A stretch of 46,268 nt of DNA from contig DAOUEL010000036.1 in the NCBI GenBank assembly GCA_034430595.1, positions 1-46,268 of the forward strand, read 5' to 3'. A program made the position numbers and the translations under genes. This document shows, piece after piece, positions 16,144 to 24,840 of this stretch. The stretch is from E44-bin32 sp034430595 (lineage in GTDB: Bacteria > Chloroflexota > Anaerolineae > Anaerolineales > E44-bin32). Each line of letters begins with the position of its first letter. The first letter of the stretch is position 1. Under the pieces are notes generated by a model. The model was not told the DNA's origin and searched no databases. It was given only the letters and a program-made list of their open reading frames with translations.

Positions 16144-16959
16144 ATGGAGTCAGGATCGTCGGCTGTAGGTGATCAAAACCCGGCAACCGAGTGGGCGATT
16201 GAGACGAGTGGACTGCGGAAAGAATTCGGCGGTCTTGTCGCTGTGGCCGATGTGAGCATTCGCGTACGGTCGAACACGATTCACTCCATCATCGGCCCAA
16301 ATGGTGCTGGCAAAACGACCTTTTTCAACCTGCTCAGCGGCAACCTGGAACCGACCAGCGGGCGGGTTTTTTACTATGGTGGCGACATCACCCATCTGCC
16401 GCTGTACCGAAGCGCGCATCTGGGAATGGGACGATCCTTCCAGATCACAAATATCTTCCCCAATTTAACGGTGCTGGAGAACGTGCGCCTGGCATGCCAG
16501 GCGATCGGCAGGCATAATTTCCGCTTCCTGAATCACTTTCAGCACTTCCCCGAGGATGAAGGGCGTGCCTGGGAGGTCATCGAGCGGGTCGGACTGCGCC
16601 GGGAAGCTACCCTGGCCGCCCGGATGCTTCCTCATGGCGGTCAACGCAAGCTTGAACTGGCCATCATCCTGGCCGCTAACCCCAGGGTCTTGCTGCTTGA
16701 TGAGCCGACCGCCGGCATGGCAGCCGAGCAAGTGCCAGAGTTAATTGAATTGATCCGCAGCGTGCATCTTGAGGGAGACAAGACCATTTTGCTGGTTGAA
16801 CACAACATGAATGTCGTGATGAGCATTTCCGACACTATCACCGTGATTCACCAGGGGCAGGTGCTGGCAGAAGGGACCCCCGCGGAAATATCGGAAAACA
16901 AGGACGTACAGAATGCTTACCTGGGTGGGCTGTACCGAGAACTACGCGGGCAGGCATAA
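16144..16959 (+). CDS. livG: ABC transporter ATPase, LivG type
   Basis: A 271-residue ATPase with Walker A GPNGAGKTT (about 51-59), a LivG-like insert (FQITNIFPNLTVLENV), signature LPHGGQRKLELA (variant of LSxGQ), Walker B VLLLDEPTAGM and the H-loop VEHNMNVV. The start is placed at ATG 16144, 5 bases after GAGG; a GTG at 16138 is the alternative. The N-terminus has about 20 extra residues ahead of the fold. It energises the LIV-type importer with the second ATPase at 17032. The symbol is by family; the substrate need not be an amino acid. Confidence 0.9.
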   Translation: MESGSSAVGDQNPATEWAIETSGLRKEFGGLVAVADVSIRVRSNTIHSIIGPNGAGKTTFFNLLSGNLEPTSGRVFYYGGDITHLPLYRSAHLGMGRSFQITNIFPNLTVLENVRLACQAIGRHNFRFLNHFQHFPEDEGRAWEVIERVGLRREATLAARMLPHGGQRKLELAIILAANPRVLLLDEPTAGMAAEQVPELIELIRSVHLEGDKTILLVEHNMNVVMSISDTITVIHQGQVLAEGTPAEISENKDVQNAYLGGLYRELRGQA

Positions 16960-17031
16960 GTTATCCAGGTGGAACAGTCAGGAAGCCTGGTGCCATCCGG
17001 TGGTTGTCAACATCCGTTCTAAAGGGTTGTG

Positions 17032-17736
17032 ATGGATAATCTGCTCGAAGTGCAGGATATTCAAACCTTCATCGGCCAGTTTCACATCCTGCAGGGGGTG
17101 TCATTGACCGTACCCGCCGGCGGCCGGGTCGCTCTGCTGGGGCGCAACGGCGCTGGAAAGACGACCACACTCAAATCCATCCTGGGTTTGACACCCCCGC
17201 GCCAGGGCGAAGTGGTGTTTGATGGGATGGAAATCCAGGGCAGGCGCAGTTTCGATATCGCCGGACTCGGAATCGGTTATGTTCCCGAGCACCGGGCGAT
17301 CTTCCGGGATCTGAGCGTCGAAGAGAATCTCATGATCGCCGAACGCACGAAAGGGGATTTGGCCAGGAAGCAGGAGTTCATTTTCCAGTTGTTCCCTGAC
17401 CTGAAACGCTTCTTACGCCTGCGGGGGACTCAACTTTCGGGTGGACAGCAGCAAATGCTTGCTATTGCGCGCGCGCTTGTTCCCGACAATCGTTTGCTGT
17501 TGATTGACGAGCCCACGGAGGGTCTGGCGCCGGTCCTGATCGAGCAATTGATCGACGCCATCATGCAGCTATCTGCACAGACGACGATCTTATTGGTGGA
17601 GCAGAACTTCGTCGTCGCATCTCATCTCGCCGAGTGGTATGTCATCATCGAAGAAGGACGTTCGGTGAAGGCAGGCCGGATGGGTGATTTGATGCACGAT
17701 CAGGAGACCATTCGCCGCTACCTGGAGGCGGCATGA
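17032..17736 (+). CDS. livF: ABC transporter ATPase, LivF type
   Basis: A 234-residue ATPase with Walker A GRNGAGKTT (37-45), LivF-type YVPEHRAIFRDLSVEENL, signature LSGGQQQMLAIARAL, Walker B LLLIDEPTEGL and H-loop VEQNFVVA. The length is normal for LivF. AAAGGG lies just upstream; ATG 17032 is taken over the GTG immediately before it. It pairs with the LivG-type ATPase to drive the importer. Confidence 0.9.
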   Translation: MDNLLEVQDIQTFIGQFHILQGVSLTVPAGGRVALLGRNGAGKTTTLKSILGLTPPRQGEVVFDGMEIQGRRSFDIAGLGIGYVPEHRAIFRDLSVEENLMIAERTKGDLARKQEFIFQLFPDLKRFLRLRGTQLSGGQQQMLAIARALVPDNRLLLIDEPTEGLAPVLIEQLIDAIMQLSAQTTILLVEQNFVVASHLAEWYVIIEEGRSVKAGRMGDLMHDQETIRRYLEAA

Positions 17737-17800
17737 GATATCTGATGCGAATTTGGACGCGAGCTGAGAGCGCGGCCTGGCACCGCATACGGGGGTGGCG

Positions 17801-19384
17801 ATGAGCAGATTACGCCAGCTGTGGGCCCGCAACCGCACGCTCTGGATTACCCTCCTGGTCATGCTGCTGCTGTTTACGGCGGCGATTCGCGGCATGGAGA
17901 CCAAGGATTGGGTCATCACGCTTCTGCGGGGGCTTTCTGTCGGCGCAATTACGTTCCTCGTCGCGTCAGGATTTTCGCTTATCTTTGGCCTGATGGATGT
18001 CCTCAACATGGCCCACGGCACTTTCTTCATGATCGGGGCCTATGTAGGCTGGACCGTCGTGGTGCGACCCGATACGTTCATTGACCTGCTGCCCCCGATC
18101 CTGATCGTGGCGGGCGGCATTGCGCTGACGCCAATATGGAAGCAGGTCCTTGCGGGCATCAATCCTGGGCCGGCATCGAAGAGAATTGGACCCTGGCTTG
18201 CATTGCTTGCGGGCGCGGCGCTTCTGGTCGTGGGGTTGATGCGGTACCCGATTACGAAGTGGGATCCCGGGGTTTATGCCAACAGCCCGGTAACGAATTC
18301 GTTTGAAGCAAGCCAGGGCATCCTTGCCCTTCCTGCTCCGGTCGGGTTCGCGCCAGGTGTATCCCCGTTCCTGGTCATCAGCGCCATCTTGGCCGGTGGA
18401 TTGTTCTTTGGAGCGGGCATCGCTTTCTTCAGCGCATCCAGGGAGCCTGGATCCGGCGGTGGATCAAAGCCGGAACGGAAGCTTCCGGCCGGTGGACTGG
18501 CACTCGCCGTCTTGTTGCTCGCAGCAGGTTTGACTGTTTTTCTCTTTAACGATCCCATCACCGCTTTTGTCTTCGGTCTGAACCGGACCTGGCTGTTCGT
18601 CATGGCGGGCTTTGTGACGCTGCTGACCGGGATTCTGCTTGGTTCGATGATGGAAATCACGCTGATCCGTCCGCTCTACGAACGGACAATCTACCAGATC
18701 ATGCTCACGCTGGGTCTCAGCGCCATCGGGGTCGAACTCGTACGGGCGATCTGGGGATTGCAGGAATTCACGATGCCCCGCCCATCGATCTTCGATGGGA
18801 CCGGCGAAGGATGTCCAGCCACGAGCCTGGTTGACCTCGTTCGGTTCCAATGCTCAACGGTAAGCGTGCTGGGCGGCAGGGTCCGGACCTACAACGAAAT
18901 TTTCATCCCCTTGCTTGGGATCGCCGTTCTGATCATCGTTTGGCTCCTTCTGCAGCGGACCAAGCTGGGGATGATCGTTCGTGCCGGAGTGCAGGACAGC
19001 GAGATGGTCGAAGCGCTGGGAATTAATGTCCGGCGGGTCTTCACGCTCGTCTTTGCCCTCGGTGTGGGATTGGCATCTCTCGGCGGGCTGATCGGTGCCC
19101 CTTCGACCGGCCTGACAACAAACCTCGGCATCAGCTTGCTCTTGAATGTACTGATCGCGCTGGCGATCGGTGGCCTCACCAGCTATCCCGGTGCGGCTCT
19201 TGGATCGCTTATTGTCGGACTCCTGCAGCAGTTCATCATCAAGTACGGTCAGTTGGGGATCAAGCTTCCGTTTCTCGCAGAGCCATTCAAACCCACGCCG
19301 CCCCTGGTTCCGGCCACGACCGTCCTGCTGATGGTGGTCATCCTGCTGATCATGCCCAACGGGCTCCTCGGAAGGAGGGAGTAG
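17801..19384 (+). CDS. livH: ABC importer permease, LivH type, with a large internal insertion
   Basis: A 527-residue membrane protein. LivH proteins are usually about 290-310 residues. The family regions are present at both ends: GLSVGAITFLVASGFSLIFG and LNMAHGTFFMIGAYVGW near the start, and MTLGLSAIGVEL-like, RAGVQDSEMVEALGIN and the EAA-like region toward the end. Between about residues 90 and 275 lies an extra segment with about four more hydrophobic stretches and a charged SGGGSKPERKL loop. It has no stop or frameshift. The start is ATG 17801; a GTG two codons earlier is possible. The next permease begins 3 bases after the stop. Confidence 0.85.
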   Translation: MSRLRQLWARNRTLWITLLVMLLLFTAAIRGMETKDWVITLLRGLSVGAITFLVASGFSLIFGLMDVLNMAHGTFFMIGAYVGWTVVVRPDTFIDLLPPILIVAGGIALTPIWKQVLAGINPGPASKRIGPWLALLAGAALLVVGLMRYPITKWDPGVYANSPVTNSFEASQGILALPAPVGFAPGVSPFLVISAILAGGLFFGAGIAFFSASREPGSGGGSKPERKLPAGGLALAVLLLAAGLTVFLFNDPITAFVFGLNRTWLFVMAGFVTLLTGILLGSMMEITLIRPLYERTIYQIMLTLGLSAIGVELVRAIWGLQEFTMPRPSIFDGTGEGCPATSLVDLVRFQCSTVSVLGGRVRTYNEIFIPLLGIAVLIIVWLLLQRTKLGMIVRAGVQDSEMVEALGINVRRVFTLVFALGVGLASLGGLIGAPSTGLTTNLGISLLLNVLIALAIGGLTSYPGAALGSLIVGLLQQFIIKYGQLGIKLPFLAEPFKPTPPLVPATTVLLMVVILLIMPNGLLGRRE

Positions 19385-19387
19385 GTT

Positions 19388-20488
19388 GTGGAAAAAGCTC
19401 CCTCAGCGGCCCAATCCCGCTTCCTGCCCAGGGGGTGGTCGATAAACCGGGGTGTGATCATTCTGACCGCATGCCTGGCCGCACTGCCCTTCGCAATGGC
19501 ATTCCTGACTGGCCAATCGATCCCCAGCCTGCTGGCGAATGAGACCGGCCAGGCGAAGTTTTACCAGGGTGTGGCGATCGAGATTTTCATCCTGGCGGTC
19601 TACGCCCTGAGCTACGACCTACTGTTTGGCATCACCGGCCTGCTTTCGTTAGGCCATGCGATGTTCTTTGGCGTGGGAGCCTACCTGACCGGGATTATGA
19701 TCCGCAGCTTCGATTGGGGATTGTTTCCTACGCTAGGCCTGGTCATAGGGGCAGGGGTCCTTATGGCGTTGCTCTTCAGCATCGTGCTGCCGCGCGTGAA
19801 GGGCATGACCTTTGCGCTGGTCACCCTCGGACTGGCCCAGGTCTTCCATATCGTCATCCAATCGCGTGAGCTTGTGGATTACGCTGGCGGGGAAATTGGC
19901 CTGCAGGGGTTTACCCCTCCGGCGTGGATCAACCCGATCGAAGAACGCCTGCGCTTCTACTTTATTGCCCTGGCGTTCCTGATCCTGATCTACCTGCTCT
20001 ACAAGCGCTTTGTCGATTCGCCGACCGGTCATGCCTGCATCGCCATCCGTGAAAACGAGGACCGCGCGACGATGCTTGGATTCAATACCTTCCATTTCAA
20101 GCTGGTCGCGATGATCATCTCTGCCGTCACAGCCGCGCTGGCTGGCTCCTTCCATGCCTTATTCACACCGATCATCCGGCCCGGGATCACCGGCTCCGAG
20201 TTCACCATCGCCGCGCTCTTGATGGTGCTCATCGGTGGGATCGGGACTTTGAATGGAGCGATCATCGGGGCGGCCGCCTACACCCTGCTCTCGTTCTTCT
20301 TTCAGCGATCGTTTGGGGAACTATCTCAGGTCCTGATCGGCGTGATTTACATCCTGATCGTGCTTTTCTTCCCCTATGGGATCGTGGGGACCTGGCGTTT
20401 GCGTTCGCTCGACCTCCAGGGAGGATGGAAGCGATTGTTGGAGATCTTCCGCCGGGCACTGGGGCTCGATCATGCCTCTGGTAAGTAA
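19388..20488 (+). CDS. livM: ABC importer permease, LivM type
   Basis: A 366-residue permease with the LivM pattern: a start of several membrane helices, LSYDLLFGITGLLSLGHAMF, AYLTGIMI, a cytoplasmic loop GHACIAIRENEDRATMLGFN, and a final hydrophobic part with LIGGIGTLNGAIIGAAAY. It starts at GTG 19388, with GGAAGGAGGGAG at about 19371-19381 in the end of the upstream gene. It completes the five-gene importer. Nothing is unusual in length or motifs. Confidence 0.9.
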   Translation: MEKAPSAAQSRFLPRGWSINRGVIILTACLAALPFAMAFLTGQSIPSLLANETGQAKFYQGVAIEIFILAVYALSYDLLFGITGLLSLGHAMFFGVGAYLTGIMIRSFDWGLFPTLGLVIGAGVLMALLFSIVLPRVKGMTFALVTLGLAQVFHIVIQSRELVDYAGGEIGLQGFTPPAWINPIEERLRFYFIALAFLILIYLLYKRFVDSPTGHACIAIRENEDRATMLGFNTFHFKLVAMIISAVTAALAGSFHALFTPIIRPGITGSEFTIAALLMVLIGGIGTLNGAIIGAAAYTLLSFFFQRSFGELSQVLIGVIYILIVLFFPYGIVGTWRLRSLDLQGGWKRLLEIFRRALGLDHASGK

Positions 20489-20624
20489 TTCCTGTCCACG
20501 CCTCATCCATCAAGCACGCGAACAGCACCAGGGTTGAACCACGCAATTTCCCTGAACACCCTTCAAGCGTAACGAATGCCACCAAGCGCTGGACAGTGCT
20601 TTGGTCAGCAAAGCAAAATGGGTT

Positions 20625-20641
20625 AGCGGAACTCCTCCGCT
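20625..20641. terminator. Weak bidirectional hairpin between convergent genes
   Basis: AGCGGA and TCCGCT enclose a 5-base loop between the end of the importer genes (+) and the end of the gene at 20683 (-). On the - strand the hairpin is followed by a T-containing stretch (aacccattttgctttg). It is a possible terminator, but the stem is only 6 bp. Confidence 0.35.
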
Positions 20642-20682
20642 TCTCTCGCCCGATGACACGCTTCGACGTACGGGAGTTTTTT

Positions 20683-21327
20683 CTACGGGGTGCCTGTGCT
20701 GTATGGCGTCGGTTCGAGAGTCGCCGGGAACACCGTTGCGATAGGTGTGGGATCGGCTTCATCCGCAGCTGTTGGCTTGAGCGGCGTGATCTCCGGCGTA
20801 CGCGGGAACTCCCAATCGATCGGGGTGGGGATCGGTCCTTCTTCGGGAAGCCCAACGGCCGTAATTCGTGCCTGTTCGAAACTCATGCCTCTGAATTGAT
20901 CGAAAGGTGTCCTGAGCCGTTCGGCCTGGATATCGCCGCTTAATTCTGGGCTGCCCACGGAAACGAGCAGATCGAGATAGTCTTCCACATCATCGACCAT
21001 CTTCTCGCTGATGATCACGTCACCACCCCGGCCCTCAACCAACGCGCGCAGGCCTGGCTCGTATTCCAGAATGATCGTCAGTCCATCGTCCTTGACCTGC
21101 GGGTTATTGAGAATCAACGTGCAGAGCTCATAATTGTGCCGCCAGTAGAGGTCGATGTAGTAGCGGCCCATCTCGGTGGGCTGGAGCACATCGTCGTGCA
21201 CACGCCAATACGTGTTGACGATCCCCATGTAATCCAGTGCACGGCCGACGGTGAAGGCTGTGCCGGCCAGCAGCAGCGTGAGGATCAAACCAATAACAAT
21301 TGTGCGACGCTTAAAGGGTCGCTTCAT
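20683..21327 (-). CDS. Membrane-anchored protein of unknown function with Pro/Thr-rich tail
   Basis: A 214-residue protein. A basic N-terminus (MKRPFKRRTIVIG) is followed by one hydrophobic segment (LILTLLLAGTAFTVG), so it is anchored or secreted. The outer part has a helical/beta region (YYIDLYWRHNYELCTLI) with acidic patches (DDVEDYLDLL) and ends in a linker rich in P, T, A and E with no further domain. I do not recognise the family. The start at 21327 is chosen because the longer frame (to 21459) would place 44 residues, including another hydrophobic stretch, ahead of a normal signal/anchor; AAGG lies 9 bases upstream. Confidence 0.65.
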   Translation of the reverse strand: MKRPFKRRTIVIGLILTLLLAGTAFTVGRALDYMGIVNTYWRVHDDVLQPTEMGRYYIDLYWRHNYELCTLILNNPQVKDDGLTIILEYEPGLRALVEGRGGDVIISEKMVDDVEDYLDLLVSVGSPELSGDIQAERLRTPFDQFRGMSFEQARITAVGLPEEGPIPTPIDWEFPRTPEITPLKPTAADEADPTPIATVFPATLEPTPYSTGTP

Positions 21328-21466
21328 GTGTGTAAACCTTGAATATCTCGTAATGACCGCTGCTATCATCCTAACGGCGAATTCAAGGATATCAAGCAGT
21401 TCTGCAGTACCCGCACCGATCAGCGCAGGCCAAAAAACCTGCGAGAAGTAAGGTGACAACCCGGTC

Positions 21467-21498
21467 TTGGGCCAATTTCGAAAGAGTCAACGTATAAT
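21467..21498 (+). promoter_or_regulatory. Possible promoter for the aldo/keto reductase
   Basis: A perfect TATAAT (21493-21498) stands 40 bases before the ATG at 21539. The only -35-like element, TTGGGC (21467-21472), is 20 bases upstream, which is long. A predicted start near 21505 would leave a short leader containing GGAGG. Confidence 0.45.
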
Positions 21499-21538
21499 CT
21501 TCACTGCAGTTCAGCCATCGTGACAGTGGAGGTTAAGC

Positions 21539-22534
21539 ATGCGTTATAAGTTCCTGGGCCAGACCGGCGTCAAAGTCTCCGAAATCTGCCTTGGCACGAT
21601 GACGTTCGGGGGTGATTCGGACGAGAACACCTCGGCCGACGTCTACCGCTGCAGCCGGGAGGCCGGTGTCAACTTCTTCGACTGCGCCGATGTCTATGTC
21701 GGCGGGCGCTCGGAGGAGATTCTCGGTGAACTCATACGTGGTCATCGAGATGAAGTCATCCTCGCCACGAAATCGTATTTCTCAACGGGAGAAGATATCA
21801 ATGCTGGCGGATCGTCCCGCCGGCACCTGATGCAGTCTGTGGAGGGAAGCCTGAAGCGGTTGGGGACGGATCGCATCGATTTGTTCTACCTGCATCGCTT
21901 CGATGAGACGACACCGTTGGAACAGTCACTGCGGGCGCTGGACGACATGATCCGGCAGGGCAAGATCCTCTATTTGGGAGTGAGCAACTTCGCCGCCTGG
22001 CAGGTAGAGAAGGGACTGGGCATCTCAGCGCTGCACAACTGGACGCGTTTTGAGTGCATTCAGCCGATGTACAACCTGGCGAAACGCCAGGCTGAAGTCG
22101 AACTGCTGCCGATGGCTGCCGCTGAAGGTCTAAGCGTCTTCCCATACAGCCCGATCGGCGGCGGCCTGTTTTCTGGAAAGTACGGGGTTAAAAAGCAGCC
22201 CGATTCCGGACGCCTGGTCGAGAATGAAATGTACTCCGTACGCTATGGGGACGAATGGATTTACCAGACGGCAAGCGACTTCACGGCCTTGGCCGAACGC
22301 TTCGGTTACCATCCTGCCGCCCTGGCCGTGGCCTGGGTAGGAAGCCACCCGGCCGTTACAGCCCCAATCATCGGTGCCCGGACGCTGGAGCAGTTGACGC
22401 AGAGCCTGTCGGCAATCGAGATTGAAATGACACCCGAGCTCCGGGCTGAAATCTCGGCGCTGTCCCCCGAGCCACCGCCGGCCACCGACCGCAACGAGGA
22501 GCGGACGTCGAAGACCTTCGGCGTGCGGAAGTAG
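21539..22534 (+). CDS. Aldo/keto reductase
   Basis: A 331-residue TIM-barrel oxidoreductase. The catalytic tetrad is visible: Asp48 and Tyr53 (FFDCADVYVGGRSEE), Lys78 (ILATKSY) and His119 (FYLHRFD). The NADPH-binding end (PIIGARTLEQL) is present. It belongs to the YhdN/Kv-beta-like group. GGAGG sits 6 bases upstream. It stands between two convergent gene sets and need not belong to either. Typical activity is NADPH-dependent reduction of aldehydes or ketones, which could link it to the aldehyde-producing genes on the other strand. Confidence 0.9.
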   Translation: MRYKFLGQTGVKVSEICLGTMTFGGDSDENTSADVYRCSREAGVNFFDCADVYVGGRSEEILGELIRGHRDEVILATKSYFSTGEDINAGGSSRRHLMQSVEGSLKRLGTDRIDLFYLHRFDETTPLEQSLRALDDMIRQGKILYLGVSNFAAWQVEKGLGISALHNWTRFECIQPMYNLAKRQAEVELLPMAAAEGLSVFPYSPIGGGLFSGKYGVKKQPDSGRLVENEMYSVRYGDEWIYQTASDFTALAERFGYHPAALAVAWVGSHPAVTAPIIGARTLEQLTQSLSAIEIEMTPELRAEISALSPEPPPATDRNEERTSKTFGVRK

Positions 22535-22594
22535 GGAACTGGAGCTCTGGCAGTCGTCGCGTGGAAGCGTGGTTTGATGGGTTGGCTGCCTCGA

Positions 22595-22638
22595 GGAAAG
22601 CATAGGGTTAGCTTTCCGCGCTCGCTTCGCTCGCGATG
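22595..22638. terminator. Two adjacent hairpins between convergent genes
   Basis: GGAAAGC (22595-22601) pairs with GCTTTCC (22611-22617). Directly after it comes a CGCTCGCTTCGCTCGCG stem-loop. They lie between the ends of the aldo/keto reductase (+) and the semialdehyde dehydrogenase (-) genes. They probably end both transcripts, but T-tracts are absent. Confidence 0.4.
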
Positions 22639-22649
22639 GCGGTTCGGAA

Positions 22650-24125
22650 TCAGAATGTGCGCGACCACTCCTGCGGCCAGCGCTCCACGACGACCTTGGT
22701 CTGGGTGAAAAACTCCACGGCATGGCGGCTCTGGCCGTGCAAGTCACCAAGGAAGCTGTCCTTCCAGCCGCTGAAGGGGAAAAATGCCATCGGCGCGGCA
22801 ACGCCGATGTTGACGCCGATGTTTCCGGCTTCGACGCCGGTCCGGAACGCACGCGCTGCGGCACCATCGCTGGTGAAAATGCATGCCATGTTGCCGTAAG
22901 AGCCCGAGTTGACCAGCGTAATGGCCTCTTCGATGTTAGCGACCGGCATCAGGCCCAGAACTGGTCCAAAGATCTCGGTCTGGAAGACTTCTCCGCCGGG
23001 TCGGACATCTCGCAGCACGGTCGGGCGTACGAAACTGCCCTTCTCGTAGCCGGGAATGGATGTGCCCCGACCGTCGACGGCCAGCTCGGCTCCCTCCGCG
23101 ATCCCCTTTCCGATCAATCCTTCGATGCGGGCTTTGCTCTCCATTGTGATCACCGGGCCCATCTCAACCCCCTCGTCCAACCCGTATCCCACCCGTCGTT
23201 CGACGGCTGCACATGCAATCGCCTTGCCGAAAATGGCATCAGCCTCTCCGACAGTGATCGCCAGCGATGCCGCCAGGCAGCGCTGGCCGGCATTCCCGAA
23301 GGCGCTATCGGCGGTGATACGCACTGTCATGTCCAGGTCGGCGTCGGGCATGACGACGATCGGGTTCTTGGCACCGGCCTGGCATTGCACGCGCTTGCCA
23401 TGCGCGGCCGCTGTCGTGTAGATGTGCCGGGCAACATTCGTCGATCCGACAAAACTGACCGTCCGAACGGCCGGGTGTTCGAGTAGCGCATCGACGGCTT
23501 TACGGGCGCCGTTTACCATGTTGACCACGCCCGAGGGAAAGCCAACTTGTTCGAGAAGCTCGAAGATCATACGCATCGTGCGCGGCACTTTCTCGGACGG
23601 TTTGACGACGGCAGTGTTCCCGCATGCAAGCGCATACGGCAGGAACCAGAAGGGGATCATGCCGGGAAAGTTGAAGGGGCAGATGATGGCGCTCACGCCA
23701 ACGGGCTGGCGGATCATAAATTCATCGATGCCGCGGGCGATATCTTCCGAGAAGGTGCCCTGCATCAGGATCGGGATGCCGCAGGCAACTTCGACGTTCT
23801 CGATCGCCCGCCGCATCTCACCTTTCGATTCGCCGAGCGTCTTGCCGTTCTCGAGCGTGATCGACCGCGCAAGCTCCTCGAAGTTCTCCTCCATCAAGCC
23901 TTTTAACTTAAACAGATATTGAATACGGTCGACGGCCGGCGTGCGGCGCCAGCCCTCATAGGCGGCCGCTGCCGCACTCACGGCCCGGTCCACATCGCCG
24001 GCCGAGGAGAGCGGTACCTGATCTAGCGTCTCGCCGGTGGCGGGATTTCGCACTGGCAGCGTTTCTGATGCTTCAGCCGCCGTCCATTCACCCGCGATGA
24101 AGTTCTTCAAGGCTGGACTGCCCAT
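22650..24125 (-). CDS. mmsA: CoA-acylating methylmalonate/malonate semialdehyde dehydrogenase
   Basis: A 491-residue ALDH-fold enzyme. It has the MMSDH signatures FNFPGMIPFWFLPYALACGN, and QCQAGAKN in place of the usual ELGGK general-base segment, and nucleophile Cys283 (GNAGQRCLA). The absence of that Glu is characteristic of the CoA-dependent enzymes, which make acetyl-CoA or propionyl-CoA. Together with the aminotransferases and polyamine importer it fits the last step of beta-alanine or 3-aminoisobutyrate breakdown. It is the last gene of the - strand run. The C-terminus FSGWKDSFLGDLHGQ is also typical. Confidence 0.9.
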   Translation of the reverse strand: MGSPALKNFIAGEWTAAEASETLPVRNPATGETLDQVPLSSAGDVDRAVSAAAAAYEGWRRTPAVDRIQYLFKLKGLMEENFEELARSITLENGKTLGESKGEMRRAIENVEVACGIPILMQGTFSEDIARGIDEFMIRQPVGVSAIICPFNFPGMIPFWFLPYALACGNTAVVKPSEKVPRTMRMIFELLEQVGFPSGVVNMVNGARKAVDALLEHPAVRTVSFVGSTNVARHIYTTAAAHGKRVQCQAGAKNPIVVMPDADLDMTVRITADSAFGNAGQRCLAASLAITVGEADAIFGKAIACAAVERRVGYGLDEGVEMGPVITMESKARIEGLIGKGIAEGAELAVDGRGTSIPGYEKGSFVRPTVLRDVRPGGEVFQTEIFGPVLGLMPVANIEEAITLVNSGSYGNMACIFTSDGAAARAFRTGVEAGNIGVNIGVAAPMAFFPFSGWKDSFLGDLHGQSRHAVEFFTQTKVVVERWPQEWSRTF

Positions 24126-24152
24126 CCGCTTGCTCCTTGTTTTCTTTGTCCG

Positions 24153-24785
24153 CTAATTCCAGGGGTACCACCAGGGCTTGATCCCACCTTCAATCTCCCA
24201 GTGAACGTGCTTGGTCTCGGTAAAGGCTTCAAACCCTTCCACGCCGAGCTCGCGCCCGAGCCCGGAGCGCTTGAAGCCGCTGAACGGGCCAGCCAGCGCC
24301 GGCGCGATCTTCCAGCTGAGCAGCAGCAGCGGGTAGTTCCAGGGGACAATGCAGGCCATGACACCCAGCGATGATTTCAGCACCAGTGAGAGCTGGCTGC
24401 TCTCCGGCGAGGGGATGACGCGCCCAATATGATGGCGGCCAATCTCGGCGTAGTAATCGAAGCAATCCGCCGACCACTCCACGTAACCGCGGTTCTTGCG
24501 GAGTGTACGACCGGTCTCCAGCGTCAGCTCGGTGGCGACCGATTCGGCAGCGGCGCGCAGCCGGTTGGCGACGCTGTGCAGCAGCGCCGCACGCACCGTG
24601 GCAGGCGTATCGCGCCAGCCGCGGAAAGCGGACTTCGCTGCGTCCACGGCGCGATCGACATCGCCGCTGTCGCCCTGGCAGGCCTGGCCGATGATCCCCT
24701 TGGTTGCTGGATCGATCACATTTATCGACGCACCGCCCCCGTCAATCCCGACGCCATCCACCCATAGTTGTCGCAATTCAGGCAT
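24153..24785 (-). pseudogene. Aldehyde dehydrogenase with a large in-frame internal deletion
   Basis: The 210-residue product keeps an ALDH N-terminus to about residue 165 (MACIVPWNYPLLLLSWKIAPALA) and jumps at once to the family's C-terminus (GPFSGFKRSGLGRELGVEG). About 280 residues are missing, including the nucleophile Cys, the general-base Glu and most of the catalytic domain. The frame is intact across the join (near 24288-24293). In the intact paralogue at 31402-32865, both breakpoints carry Ala-Gly codons, so recombination across a short repeat is likely. The product cannot be a normal dehydrogenase. The ATG at 24785 has GGAGG directly against it; a TTG at 24806 is an alternative start. 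Confidence 0.8.
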
Positions 24786-24840
24786 CCTCCATGCGTGTAC
24801 TTTCAACCGTTAAAAGGGCCAGCCCTGTCTGGAGCGATGG

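Noticed and set aside
15830..16186. 118-codon frame on the - strand across the hairpin and start of the LivG gene
   Set aside because: It covers a perfect hairpin that is better explained as an RNA structure and has no ribosome-binding site or motif.
22611..22640. GCTCGCTTCGCTCGCG segment as a dispersed repeat
   Set aside because: Only one similar short sequence (near 42515) is seen in the window, too little to call a repeat family. It is kept as part of a possible terminator.
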